The notes beneath the pieces are model-generated. The model had not been told where the DNA came from. It made no database searches and saw only the letters and a list, made by a program, of their open reading frames with translations. 64,000 nucleotides of DNA from Millisia brevis NBRC 105863 (GTDB lineage: Bacteria; Actinomycetota; Actinomycetes; Mycobacteriales; Mycobacteriaceae), in NCBI RefSeq assembly GCF_001552615.1, contig NZ_BCRN01000003.1:124001-188000 (forward strand), written 5' to 3'. Positions 18,807-27,834 of this stretch are shown here, in pieces. Numbering within the stretch: the stretch's first letter is position 1; each line of letters starts with the position of its first letter. Made by a program: the position numbers and the translations under genes.

Positions 18807-19607
18807 TCAGGACCGCAACGTCGCGCCACCGTCGACGTACAGCGATTGCATGGTGATGTGACGGGCGTGATCGGACAGTAGAAACTCGACCGCGTCGGCG
18901 ATATCCTCTGCAGCGGCCAGCCGACCCAAGGGAATTCCGGACTTGAAGGTTGCCAGGTCCCCGCGGATGACCGGTTCGGCGTGGCGGTCGTCGTCAGGAT
19001 CGGCCCACATCGATCGCTGCATATCGGTATCGGTCGATCCGGGAGCGACGATATTCGTGCGAATGCCGTATCGCGCCAACTCCAGTCCGAGAGTCCTGGT
19101 GATCATGGTCGCCGCCGCCTTCGATGAACCATAGGCACCCATCGACATGCGCGGAATGCCCGCAGCATTGGACCCCACGACGACGATCGACCCGCGGCGA
19201 CGTTCCCGCATGGCTCTCCCGATAGATTTCAGGACGTTGACCAATCCGAAAACGTTGACATCATATGTTTTTCGCCAATCCGAGTCGTCCGAGTCGAGTA
19301 TGGCGTCGGTGCTCAGAATGCCGGCGACGTGCGCCAGCGCGTCGATGGGCCCCATACCGCTCTCGACGCCATCGACAGCGTCCGCCACCGCAGCGGCATC
19401 CCGAATGTCGACGACGTGAGTCTCGCATCTGCTCGCGACCAGCTTCGCGGTCTCCGCCAACCGGTCCCGGTCGATATCGAGGAGAGCAAGCGACGCGCCG
19501 GATCGGGCCAGTGTGGTGGCCACCGCCCGACCGATCCCCTTCCCCGCCCCGACGACCACCGTCACTCCGTCACTCCCGGTCCTGTCGTTCATGGCGATGT
19601 CGATCAC
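18807..19607 (-). CDS. dhbA: 2,3-Dihydro-2,3-dihydroxybenzoate dehydrogenase
   Basis: Short-chain dehydrogenase of the EntA/DhbA type that oxidises 2,3-dihydro-DHB to DHB with NAD+. It has the Rossmann motif VVVGAGKGIGRAVA, a catalytic Ser in VVVGSNAAGIPRMS, YGSSK (YxxxK pair) and the C-terminal SLYVDGGATL. The GTG start at 19605-19607 overlaps the isochorismate synthase stop; the ATG five codons later (19592, MNDRTGSDG) is nearly as good. The product is 266 or 261 residues, slightly longer than E. coli EntA. The operon context (isochorismate synthase, DHB ligase) supports the specific function over a generic SDR. Confidence 0.93.
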   Translation of the reverse strand: MIDIAMNDRTGSDGVTVVVGAGKGIGRAVATTLARSGASLALLDIDRDRLAETAKLVASRCETHVVDIRDAAAVADAVDGVESGMGPIDALAHVAGILSTDAILDSDDSDWRKTYDVNVFGLVNVLKSIGRAMRERRRGSIVVVGSNAAGIPRMSMGAYGSSKAAATMITRTLGLELARYGIRTNIVAPGSTDTDMQRSMWADPDDDRHAEPVIRGDLATFKSGIPLGRLAAAEDIADAVEFLLSDHARHITMQSLYVDGGATLRS

Positions 19608-20761
19608 GACCGACGGACCCCCAGCGCCTCCAACACGGTGCCGAACTTGGTGTCGGTTTCGCGCAGTTCGCTTTCCGGATCGGATTCGGCGACGATGCCC
19701 CCGCCGGCATAGGCGGTCACCCGACGTCCGTCGGCGCCGATCTGCGCGCACCGGATCGACACCATCCAGTCACCGTCACCGTGGGCGTCGCACCATCCGA
19801 CGGCTCCGCCGTAGAAGGCTCGATCGCCCTCCAGGCGGTCGATGACCTCGTACGCCAGGTCGGTGGGTGTGCCGCAGACGGCTGGGGTCGGGTGCAGTGC
19901 GACGGCGAGTTCGAGCGATGTCGTCGACGAATGCCGAAGGACGCCTTCCATCGGAGTGCCGAGGTGCCAGAGCTGCGGAGTATGGGTAAGACTGGGCGCA
20001 TCCGGCACGGTCAGGGAGGAACAGAACGGCTCGAGGGCAGTTCGAATCGCGTCGACCACGAAGGCGTGCTCACGCAGGTCCTTTGTCGACTCGAGGAGGT
20101 CCCCGCCGTTCCGGCGATCCGTCCGAGGGTCGGCGTGCCGGGGAGCCGAGCCGGCGAGCGGATGACAGGTCACCCTGGAGCCCCGTCTGCGAATAAGGAC
20201 CTCAGGACTGGAACCCACCAGAGATGTCCCGACGAATGCTCCTCCGGCAGCGCTCAAATCGACATAATAGCCGTCCCCCGTCGGAGTTCTCTCCACGAGA
20301 GCAGACAGCAGATCGAGTGGTGCCAGCGCCACCTCCGAGCGCAGCGTCATGCGGCGAGCCAGCACGACCTTCATCAGCGGACCGGTCTGTTGTCGAAGCA
20401 GGCGCACCACGGTTGCGACCCGCTCGAGGTGTTCGGATGCATCGCTGCCCGAGATCGCCCACTCGGGCATCCGTTTGGGGGAAACGGTCGGCGCCCATCC
20501 AGCCGCAGTCATCGTCAGCGACTCCGGGACGGACAGTGCGCTCGGATGTTCACGGGCGAAGGGGATCGCGCCGACCATTGCGGGCGCTGCGCCGGAACGC
20601 AGGGCCTCGACGGCGGAAGCCACCGCGTCGAAGGTCCGTCGCATCCGCCGCGCGACAACCGTTCCGTACGGCCGGGACAGAACGAAGCCGATGGTGTCCA
20701 CCGAAGCGTGCTCGGCGGTGGGATCCCCGGGATCGGTCAGCACCCTCGTCCGTTCGCTCAT
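19604..20761 (-). CDS. dhbC: Isochorismate synthase
   Basis: Converts chorismate to isochorismate, the first committed step to DHB. The 385-residue protein has the chorismate-utilising fold: LMKVVLARRMTL with the general-base Lys, FVGTSLVGSSPEVLIRR, ELAVALHPTPAVCGTP and the C-terminal AGGGIVAESDPESELRETDTK-type ending (metal-binding Glu residues). It heads the operon dhbC-dhbA-dhbE-permease-permease-ATPase and is divergent from the siderophore-interacting protein, with an iron box between them. A salicylate synthase is less likely, given dhbA and dhbB. Confidence 0.94.
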   Translation of the reverse strand: MSERTRVLTDPGDPTAEHASVDTIGFVLSRPYGTVVARRMRRTFDAVASAVEALRSGAAPAMVGAIPFAREHPSALSVPESLTMTAAGWAPTVSPKRMPEWAISGSDASEHLERVATVVRLLRQQTGPLMKVVLARRMTLRSEVALAPLDLLSALVERTPTGDGYYVDLSAAGGAFVGTSLVGSSPEVLIRRRGSRVTCHPLAGSAPRHADPRTDRRNGGDLLESTKDLREHAFVVDAIRTALEPFCSSLTVPDAPSLTHTPQLWHLGTPMEGVLRHSSTTSLELAVALHPTPAVCGTPTDLAYEVIDRLEGDRAFYGGAVGWCDAHGDGDWMVSIRCAQIGADGRRVTAYAGGGIVAESDPESELRETDTKFGTVLEALGVRRS

Positions 20762-20786
20762 TCGCCCTCGCTCCCCATTCGATCCG

Positions 20787-20805
20787 ATTAGTTAGCCTAT
20801 ACTTG
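20787..20805 (+). promoter_or_regulatory. IdeR/DtxR iron box
   Basis: ATTAGTTAGCCTATACTTG, between dhbC (minus) and the siderophore-interacting protein (plus). The nine central bases GTTAGCCTA match the IdeR consensus exactly; the outer arms are degenerate. It probably represses both directions when iron is sufficient. Confidence 0.7.
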
Positions 20806-20877
20806 CCGCAGGCCCGCCGGGAAGCTCCCATGCGCCCGCACCTTTCCCGCCACAACCTTCGACGACGAAAGGCAGCG

Positions 20878-21750
20878 ATGAACTCCTCGGACGCCCGCCG
20901 GGACGACGCTCGACCCGCGGACCTGCCTCCGGGCACCCTGCCGAGCACCATCGTGGTGACTCGGGTCGTCGATGTGACACCTCGCATGCGGCGGGTCACG
21001 TTCGGCGGACAGGGGGTTGCGACCTACGCCGCGGACCCCTCGCGCGTACCGAACATCAAATTGGTGTTCCCCGATCCCGAGACCGGCGAGCTCGAACTGC
21101 CCGTCGGCAGTGCCACCGGCCGACTGACCTGGCCGCACCCCGGCATACGTCGCCGCGTCCGCACCTACACGATCCGTCACCTCGATGCCGCCAACTCCAC
21201 GATGGACATCGACTTCGTCCGACACGGCGACGAGGGTCTCGCCGGCGCCTGGGTCGAACGGGCGGTACCCGGTTCGGCCATCGGCGCGGCCGGCGGCGGG
21301 GGCATCACCGCCCCGCGGTCGGACTGGTATCTGATCGTCGGCGACGAAACGGCACTGCCGGCGATCGGCCGCATGCTCGAACAGTTGCATCCCCGGGCGC
21401 GTGGTGTCGCGCTCGTCGAGATCGACAATCCCGCCGAACGGCAGGCCCTGACCAAGCCGGACGGGGTGCTGATCGATTGGCTCTCCCGCGACGGCGCCCC
21501 TGCCGGTACCACCGACCTGCTGGTCGACGCCGCTGCGGCGGTGGCCCTTCCCGACGACGACTCGTCGGTATTCGCATGGGTGGCGGCAGAGTCGAAGCCC
21601 GTGCTGGCCATGCGCCGATACCTGCGACAGGACGCAGGTATCGATCGCAAGGCCACCCTGGTCATCGGGTACTGGCGCAAGGACGCGACCGAAACCGAGT
21701 ACGGGCAGGCGTCGGATCACGACCGGGACTTCGACGAGCACTACGAGTAG
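20878..21750 (+). CDS. Siderophore-interacting protein (ferric-siderophore reductase)
   Basis: FAD-binding SIP-family reductase of 290 residues, predicted to release iron from imported ferric siderophore in the cytosol. It contains the FAD-binding motif RRRVRTYTIRH, an N-terminal SIP beta-barrel (MRRVTFGGQG), the NAD(P)H-domain GDETALPAIGRML and the typical ending KATLVIGYWRKDATETEY. The start is ATG 20878 with AAGG upstream; an in-frame ATG at 20830 is possible. It is the only plus-strand gene between 14 and 44 kb, and its last 10 bp overlap the 3' end of the convergent exporter gene. Confidence 0.93.
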   Translation: MNSSDARRDDARPADLPPGTLPSTIVVTRVVDVTPRMRRVTFGGQGVATYAADPSRVPNIKLVFPDPETGELELPVGSATGRLTWPHPGIRRRVRTYTIRHLDAANSTMDIDFVRHGDEGLAGAWVERAVPGSAIGAAGGGGITAPRSDWYLIVGDETALPAIGRMLEQLHPRARGVALVEIDNPAERQALTKPDGVLIDWLSRDGAPAGTTDLLVDAAAAVALPDDDSSVFAWVAAESKPVLAMRRYLRQDAGIDRKATLVIGYWRKDATETEYGQASDHDRDFDEHYE

Positions 21751-23000
21751 GAGTGGCCGTCGGGCGTGGCGACGGGTTCGGAAAACCGTCGGAGAGTCGG
21801 CAACGCCAGGGTGAGGATCGTCGTCGCGACCAGCCCGGTCAGGCCGTAGATCAGCAGCGCATAGTCGACCGGAACCAGGAAGGCGACCACGCCCGCGATC
21901 ATGGATCCCACCGAGGCACCGGCGGTCACCTGGGCCGACCACACGCCGGCCACCCGGCCGCGCATCTCGTCGGGGGTGTGCTTCTGTACGGTCGCGTACC
22001 GCACGATGTCCGCCACCGCGTCGCCGAATCCGTGTGCGGCCAAACATATCAGCGCCAGGGTCAGCACCGATCCGGCACCGGCGCCGACTAGGCCCGCCGC
22101 GGAGACGAACATCGCGATGAAGATCGCGAGCCCCACCCGTCGGAGGGACGAGGTCCACCCACTCGACAGTGAACCGAGGGCGGCACCGACCGCGGGGGCG
22201 GCGTACAGCAGGCCTACGGCGGTCGATCCCACCCCCAGCACCGTCGTCGCGTACTCCGGTATCAGCACCGCCCAACCGGCGAGGATCATCGTGACGAAAC
22301 CGGCGACGAGAACGCCGCCGATGATCGTGTTGCCGAAGGCGTATCGAATACCCGAGGCGATCGACCGCAGCGGTGAATCCGTGGCGGCGTGGGTCGGCGG
22401 CAGTGCGGGAAGGCGGGTGATGCAGAACGTGGTGACGAAGGTTGTGATCGCCGCACATCCATAGGCCGTCGCGAAATTCCCTGCGGCGATCACGATCCCG
22501 CCGAGCGCCGGGCCGACCATCGATCCCACATCGGCGGTCAGCGCCATCAACGCGCCGGCCGCGGGAAGCTTGTCGCGGGGAACGAGGGTCGGGGTCACCG
22601 CCATCAGCGCGGTGGCCGAAACCCCACCGCAGAATCCGTCGACGGCGGCGCAGAGGTAGATCACCCACAGTTGCGGTTCGGGCAGCATCGCGTTGACCGC
22701 CAGCAGCGTGAACATCACGCCCACCGTTCCGCGGGCGAGCGCGATGACCACCCGGCGATCGAACCGATCCGCCAGCACACCTCCGGCGAACGTGCCGAGG
22801 AAGGTCGCGAGGCCGAGGATCGTCGCGACCAGTGCCACATGCGTCGTCGAACCGGTCAGCCGAAAGGTCTGCAGCGGCACGGTGACCGCAAGGATGCCGA
22901 GGCCGAGGATCGAGACCACCCGGGCGATGAACAGGTACCGAAAGTCTCGGCTCGTCCGAAGCGGCGACACATCGAGAACGAACCGTCGGACATCGATCAC
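21741..23000 (-). CDS. MFS transporter, EntS-like siderophore exporter
   Basis: Major facilitator of 419 residues with about 12 hydrophobic segments, resembling the enterobactin exporter EntS. It opens with VSPLRTSRDFRYLFIARVVS and carries the MFS A-loop motif GVLADRFDRRVVI and RVAGVWSAQVTAGASVGSMI. The GTG start overlaps the stop of the aryl carrier protein (GTGA), tying export to biosynthesis. Its tail overlaps the convergent reductase gene. The likely role is secretion of the finished apo-siderophore. Confidence 0.9.
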   Translation of the reverse strand: MIDVRRFVLDVSPLRTSRDFRYLFIARVVSILGLGILAVTVPLQTFRLTGSTTHVALVATILGLATFLGTFAGGVLADRFDRRVVIALARGTVGVMFTLLAVNAMLPEPQLWVIYLCAAVDGFCGGVSATALMAVTPTLVPRDKLPAAGALMALTADVGSMVGPALGGIVIAAGNFATAYGCAAITTFVTTFCITRLPALPPTHAATDSPLRSIASGIRYAFGNTIIGGVLVAGFVTMILAGWAVLIPEYATTVLGVGSTAVGLLYAAPAVGAALGSLSSGWTSSLRRVGLAIFIAMFVSAAGLVGAGAGSVLTLALICLAAHGFGDAVADIVRYATVQKHTPDEMRGRVAGVWSAQVTAGASVGSMIAGVVAFLVPVDYALLIYGLTGLVATTILTLALPTLRRFSEPVATPDGHSYS

Positions 23001-23251
23001 CGGTCGTCGCCGGCGGAGCTGACCAGTGAACTGATCCAACGCTCGAGGATCGGAGCGCTCGCCAGGGAGACGAAATCGACATCGAATCCGTCGGCCTGCC
23101 ACTTCTCGACAAGCGCCATCAGGCGAAGGGAGTCGAGTCCGTGGTCGGTGAGGTCGGCCGCGGCGTCCAACTCACGGACATCGATGTCGAGAATGCGAGC
23201 GATGTCCGCCACGATCTGCTCGGCGGACGCTGCCCTGGCTGCTTCGGTCAT
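22997..23251 (-). CDS. Free-standing aryl carrier protein
   Basis: Carrier protein of 84 residues that would hold DHB as a phosphopantetheine thioester. The phosphopantetheine attachment site is the Ser in TDHGLDSLRLMALVEKW (about residue 44). In EntB and DhbB this domain is fused to the isochorismatase; here it is a separate gene, and the isochorismatase lies 21 kb away at 44504. Its ATG overlaps the NRPS stop (ATGA) and its stop overlaps the exporter start. DHB loading is inferred from the pathway. Confidence 0.9.
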   Translation of the reverse strand: MTEAARAASAEQIVADIARILDIDVRELDAAADLTDHGLDSLRLMALVEKWQADGFDVDFVSLASAPILERWISSLVSSAGDDR

Positions 23252-26200
23252 ATGCGTTCCTTCGCTTCGGGATGTGTCAGTTCGATCAGTACGTCGACGA
23301 AAGTGCTCGAAATGCGCCGAGTCCCCTCGGCGGCGAGAACCCCCGTCACGCCGGCCCACTCGCAGACCAGCAGCGGACCGTCCGCGGAATCCTCGATCAG
23401 GGCATCGAATTGCAGCACATGGTCGGCCGGGGTGGCGGGGTCGATCGTCCCGCCGAGAGCACCGACCTCAGGCGCTCCGCTCCACGACTCGCCGTGGTTC
23501 TCGCCGAGCGTCGATCGCCCGAGATAGTTGAACAAGATCTCGGGACCTCGGACGCGGGCGAGGGCGCCGACGTTTCGGAGTACCCCGTGCCCGACGCCGC
23601 CATCCGGAATCGCTCGCATCTGTTCGGCGACGCCGGCGACGATGCAAGCGGCTGCTCGGCCACCGGTGACGTCCAGTAGCACCGGGGCGATCGCGGTGAA
23701 CCACCCGACGGTCCGCGACAGATCGACACCGTCGACGAGATGCTCGACGCGGCCGTGCGATTCGATGTCGATCCGCAACGGACGATTTCGACCGGTGATA
23801 CGAACAACCGTTACCGCCAGCGCAGCCGCGAGTACGTGGTCGACACCGACCCCGGTACTCGATGCATAGTCCAGGACCGCGATGGATGTTTCGATCGTCA
23901 CCGGTGACACCGCGCGGCTGACGTCACCGACGCGATCGCGCGCCGGATCGAGGGCCCGACCGCCGAGTCGCGGCTCCAGATCCGCGCCCGCGTCGATCGC
24001 GGCCCACAGTGGTTTCTGCGCGCGCAGTCGTTCGGAGGCCGCCGCCCGCCGCAATCCGATCGCCCACTCCCGGAACGAGGTACCCGCGGACAATAGTTCC
24101 GGCCTGTGACCGCGACGGACAGCCGACCACGCGGCGGCCAGGTCGGGTACGAGGATTCGCCAGGAGACGCCGTCGATCGCCAGGTGGTGGACGATCACCA
24201 GCAGTCGGCCGGCCTGTCCGGCCCCGCGATCGAACCACACCATCCGCACGATCCGCCCCGCCGCCGGATCGATCGCCCGAAACGTCAGCTCGCGCTCGCG
24301 CTCCAGGACGCCCATGAACTCGGCTGCCGACAAGCCGCACACATCGACCCGGCGAACCACCTGCGCGCCGTGCGCGGGGTCCGATTCCGGGACGGTCCAT
24401 CGCACCTCGTCACCGGTACCGGAGAGGACCGACCGCAGAATGGGGTGCGTGTCGAGCAGGCACCGGGCGGCTGCCACCAGATCGGCCTCGGTCGTCGACT
24501 CGGGGGTGATCAACAGCCGGGCCTGGCAGAACCGCCGGAACGCGCCGCCGCGACGAATGGTTGTGACCACCACCGGGGTCGGCGGAATGTCACCAACGGC
24601 CTCGACCGCGGACGCCCGAACGCCCGGTTCCGGTCCGGCTGCGGTTCGGGCACGCACCCGTGCCGCGATACCGGCCACGGTGCGACCCTCGAATACATCG
24701 CGAGCGGTGACGTTCAGCCTACGTGCGCGCACCAGGGAGACCAACTGAATCGACACGATGCTGTCGCCACCGAGCGCGAAGAAGTCGTCGTCGATCCCCA
24801 CCTGATCGAGACCGAGCGCCGCGGCGACAACCGATGCGACAGAGGACTCGATCTCGTCGCGCGGAGCGGTGGCCGATACCAGGGCGGCGAAGTCGGGATT
24901 CGGCAATGCCGCCTTGTCGATCTTGCCGTTCGTCGTGGTGGCGAATCGCTCCACGGTGACGATGGCGGCCGGAATCATGTAATCGGGCAGTGTTGCTGCC
25001 AGGACCCGCCGAAGGGTCGGACCGTCGACGGGAGCACCGAAGCCGCGTACGTAGCCGACCAGCCGGGCGGCGCCTCGATCATCGACGTGCACGGTGACCA
25101 CCGATTCCGCTATGGCGTCGATCGCCTGCAGAGCCGACTCGATCTCGCCGAGTTCGACGCGATGCCCACGAATCTTGACCTGATCGTCGGCTCGTCCGAA
25201 GAATCGCAGGAGGTCGTCCCGCTCGACAGTGACGACATCGCCGGTACGGTACATCCGGGTGCCGGGGGCGCCGAAGGGGTCTGCGACGAAGCGGGTCGCG
25301 GTCACCCCCGCGGCACCGACGTACCCGCGGGCCAGACCGGCTCCGCTGACGTACAACTCGCCGGCCGCTCCGTACGGCACCGGCCGCAACCAGGTGTCGA
25401 GGACTCGCGCACCGCTGCCGTCCACCGGCGAGCCCACCGCCGGGCGCGGAGTGTCCCCGACATGCGCGACCAGCGCGTCCACCGTCGATTCGGTGGGTCC
25501 GTACAGATTGACGGCCGTCATCCGCGCCCCGCGAAGCGTCGACCACAGGGAGTCGCCGGCCGCTTCGCCGCCGAACCCGACCGCTGCGGGCCTGTGCGCG
25601 GGGTCCGACAGCATTCCGGCAGCGATCGCTCCGTCCAGGACCGACGGCGTCACTTCGACGAAATCGAGGCGATCGTCGATCATCATCCGTGCCAGCAGGA
25701 CCGGGTCGCGCATGGTCTCCCGGTCGGCGATATGCACCTTGTGCCCACTGAACATCCACAACAGCGGCTGCCACGATGCGTCGAAGCCGAGCGACCATGC
25801 ATGCGCCACACCGATTCGCTCGCGGCCGGCTTTCGCGGCGATCGGATCGTGGAGCGCGCGGCGATGACTGCTCAGCAGTGCGGACAGCCCGCGGTGGGTG
25901 ACGGTCACGCCTTTCGGCCGTCCGGTGGAGCCGGACGTGAATATCACGTAGACAGCCGAATCGGGCAGAACCGGTCCCCGCCGGTCGAGGTCGGTGACCC
26001 GGTCCGAGGACTGCGCGTCCGGATCGACATCGCCGGGTCGCTCCAGCACCAGAACCGGGCAGATCGACCGGGCCGCGTCCGCACCGACGTCGGCGGTTGC
26101 CGACGACGCCAGCACCAGCATCGGCCGGACATCCGCGACGATGCCCCGCGATCTGGTACTCGGGGACGCCGGATCGAGGGGAACGTACACACCTCCGGCC

Positions 26201-27834
26201 TTGATGACCGCCCAGAGCGCAACGATCGCGTCCACGGTCCGTGCGGTGACGACGACCACGGGCACCTCGGGCCCGACACCCCTGTCGATGAGACACCGCG
26301 CCAGTTGATTCGAGCGGCGATCGAGATCGTCGAAGGTGATCGACTGACCGCCGCCGACCACCGCTGGGTGAGGCCCATGGTTGTCGACGCATTCGGATAC
26401 CGCTGTCAGCATCGTGCTCGGGGCCACGGGCCTCCACATCTCCCGCACCGGGGGCAGAACCGCCTTCCGGATCGGGTATGCGCCGAGTTGGTCGGTCGTC
26501 GAGGCGGTGGACAGCCAGACGATGATGTCCACCAAGCGATCGCCGTACTCCTCGATGTCGGCGGCAGCGAACAACGATGGTTGGTATTCGATCGCCACGT
26601 CGAGGGTGGTATCCATCTGCACGACCAGTGCCAGCGGAAAGTTTGTCGCGTCCCGTCCCTCGACCGCCTCGACGGTGAGACCACCCGCGCGCTGGGCACG
26701 CGCCAGCGCCGCACTGTCCACCGGATAGCTTTCGAAGACGACCACCGTGTCGAACAGGTCGCTCATCCCGGTACGTCGCGCGATCTCGGTGAGACCGACA
26801 TGTTGGTGGTCCATGACGGAGACCGATTCCGTGCGTACCCGATCCAACAGTCGGCGACCGGCCTCATTCGGGTCCAGCCGAATACGGACGGGCACCGTGT
26901 TGATGAACAGGCCTATCATCGCCTCGATATCCGCAACCTCGGGAACGCGCCCCGACACCACAGCGCCGAAGGTGATGTCCGTTCGCCCGGTCAGCGAACC
27001 CAGCAGGATCGCCCACGCCGTCTGCACCACCGTATTGGGCGTGATACCAGCACTCCGGGCGAGGTTCACCATCCCCGTTCCGACCTCATGGGTAACCGCT
27101 ATGCGTTGCACAGCAGGCATTTCCGGTGAACGAGCCGCCCCGCTCGGAGCGATACTCGTCGGCCCGTCCAGGCCCTCCAGGTACGCCGCCCACGCCCTCG
27201 CCCCCTCCTCGGGGTCCCGGGTCGCCAGCCAGGTCAGATAGCGCTTGAAGGGTCGAACCGGCGGGAGCACCGCGGCGTCGCCGCCGGCGGCGTACACCTC
27301 GAGCAGTTCCCGGATCAGCAAGGGGATCGACCACCCGTCGAGCAGCAGGTGGTGCGAGGTGAAGATCAACCGCCACCGGTTGCTGCGCAGCCGCACGAGG
27401 GTAAACCGCAGCAGTGGCGCCACCGCGGGATCGAACCGTTGCGCCGCGTCGGCGGCCCGAACGGACGGATAGGACGCGTCCTCTGCGTCCTCCCGATCCT
27501 CGCGCAGATCGACAGTGCGCCAAGGTACCTCGACGGTGCGCAGCACGACACCGATCGGATCGCCGTTCCTGCGCAGCCGGAAGCAGGTGCGGAGGGTGGC
27601 GTGGCGGTCGAGCAGCGCTTGCGCACTGCGGCGCAGTGTCCCCTCGTCCAACTCGCGACCGGGAACACTCGTCAGCTCGAGGACCTGCTGCACCACGTAC
27701 ACATCGTCGGCATCCTCGGCGAGGGCGGAATGGAAGTAGATGCCTTGCTGCAGCGGTGTCAGCGGAACGACGTCCTCGAGGAGCTTCCGGGACGCGCTGG
27801 GCCGCGTTCGCTCCGACGGTGCAGTGCCGGTCAT
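23248..27834 (-). CDS. Nonribosomal peptide synthetase, C-A-T-E, probable terminal module
   Basis: A 1528-residue one-module NRPS. The condensation domain (~25-460, HHLLLDGWS) follows an acceptor-type start LEDVVPLTPLQQG. The adenylation domain (~480-960) has FTSGSTGRPKGVTVTH near 636, the thiolation Ser is in ALGGDSIVSIQ (~1025), and the epimerization domain (~1080-1510) has HHLAIDGVSWRIL (~1216) and FNYLGRSTLGE (~1435). My reading of the specificity residues is D-A-Q-E-G-G-L-V-D-K, Orn-like at 278/331 and almost identical to module 1 of the NRPS at 36667. The protein ends soon after the epimerization domain (THPEAKERI), without the acidic tail of the other two NRPSs, and has no thioesterase. 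ATGA overlaps join it to both neighbours. Confidence 0.93.
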   Translation of the reverse strand: MTGTAPSERTRPSASRKLLEDVVPLTPLQQGIYFHSALAEDADDVYVVQQVLELTSVPGRELDEGTLRRSAQALLDRHATLRTCFRLRRNGDPIGVVLRTVEVPWRTVDLREDREDAEDASYPSVRAADAAQRFDPAVAPLLRFTLVRLRSNRWRLIFTSHHLLLDGWSIPLLIRELLEVYAAGGDAAVLPPVRPFKRYLTWLATRDPEEGARAWAAYLEGLDGPTSIAPSGAARSPEMPAVQRIAVTHEVGTGMVNLARSAGITPNTVVQTAWAILLGSLTGRTDITFGAVVSGRVPEVADIEAMIGLFINTVPVRIRLDPNEAGRRLLDRVRTESVSVMDHQHVGLTEIARRTGMSDLFDTVVVFESYPVDSAALARAQRAGGLTVEAVEGRDATNFPLALVVQMDTTLDVAIEYQPSLFAAADIEEYGDRLVDIIVWLSTASTTDQLGAYPIRKAVLPPVREMWRPVAPSTMLTAVSECVDNHGPHPAVVGGGQSITFDDLDRRSNQLARCLIDRGVGPEVPVVVVTARTVDAIVALWAVIKAGGVYVPLDPASPSTRSRGIVADVRPMLVLASSATADVGADAARSICPVLVLERPGDVDPDAQSSDRVTDLDRRGPVLPDSAVYVIFTSGSTGRPKGVTVTHRGLSALLSSHRRALHDPIAAKAGRERIGVAHAWSLGFDASWQPLLWMFSGHKVHIADRETMRDPVLLARMMIDDRLDFVEVTPSVLDGAIAAGMLSDPAHRPAAVGFGGEAAGDSLWSTLRGARMTAVNLYGPTESTVDALVAHVGDTPRPAVGSPVDGSGARVLDTWLRPVPYGAAGELYVSGAGLARGYVGAAGVTATRFVADPFGAPGTRMYRTGDVVTVERDDLLRFFGRADDQVKIRGHRVELGEIESALQAIDAIAESVVTVHVDDRGAARLVGYVRGFGAPVDGPTLRRVLAATLPDYMIPAAIVTVERFATTTNGKIDKAALPNPDFAALVSATAPRDEIESSVASVVAAALGLDQVGIDDDFFALGGDSIVSIQLVSLVRARRLNVTARDVFEGRTVAGIAARVRARTAAGPEPGVRASAVEAVGDIPPTPVVVTTIRRGGAFRRFCQARLLITPESTTEADLVAAARCLLDTHPILRSVLSGTGDEVRWTVPESDPAHGAQVVRRVDVCGLSAAEFMGVLERERELTFRAIDPAAGRIVRMVWFDRGAGQAGRLLVIVHHLAIDGVSWRILVPDLAAAWSAVRRGHRPELLSAGTSFREWAIGLRRAAASERLRAQKPLWAAIDAGADLEPRLGGRALDPARDRVGDVSRAVSPVTIETSIAVLDYASSTGVGVDHVLAAALAVTVVRITGRNRPLRIDIESHGRVEHLVDGVDLSRTVGWFTAIAPVLLDVTGGRAAACIVAGVAEQMRAIPDGGVGHGVLRNVGALARVRGPEILFNYLGRSTLGENHGESWSGAPEVGALGGTIDPATPADHVLQFDALIEDSADGPLLVCEWAGVTGVLAAEGTRRISSTFVDVLIELTHPEAKERI

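Noticed and set aside
20224-20877. N-terminal extension of the siderophore-interacting protein
   Set aside because: The extension is antisense to isochorismate synthase and rich in Arg/Pro. The SIP family begins at about 20878, after the iron box.
23248-23540. Search for a thioesterase at the end of the terminal NRPS
   Set aside because: No GxSxG motif or alpha/beta-hydrolase-like segment follows the FNYLGR motif; the remaining ~95 residues are the end of the epimerization domain.
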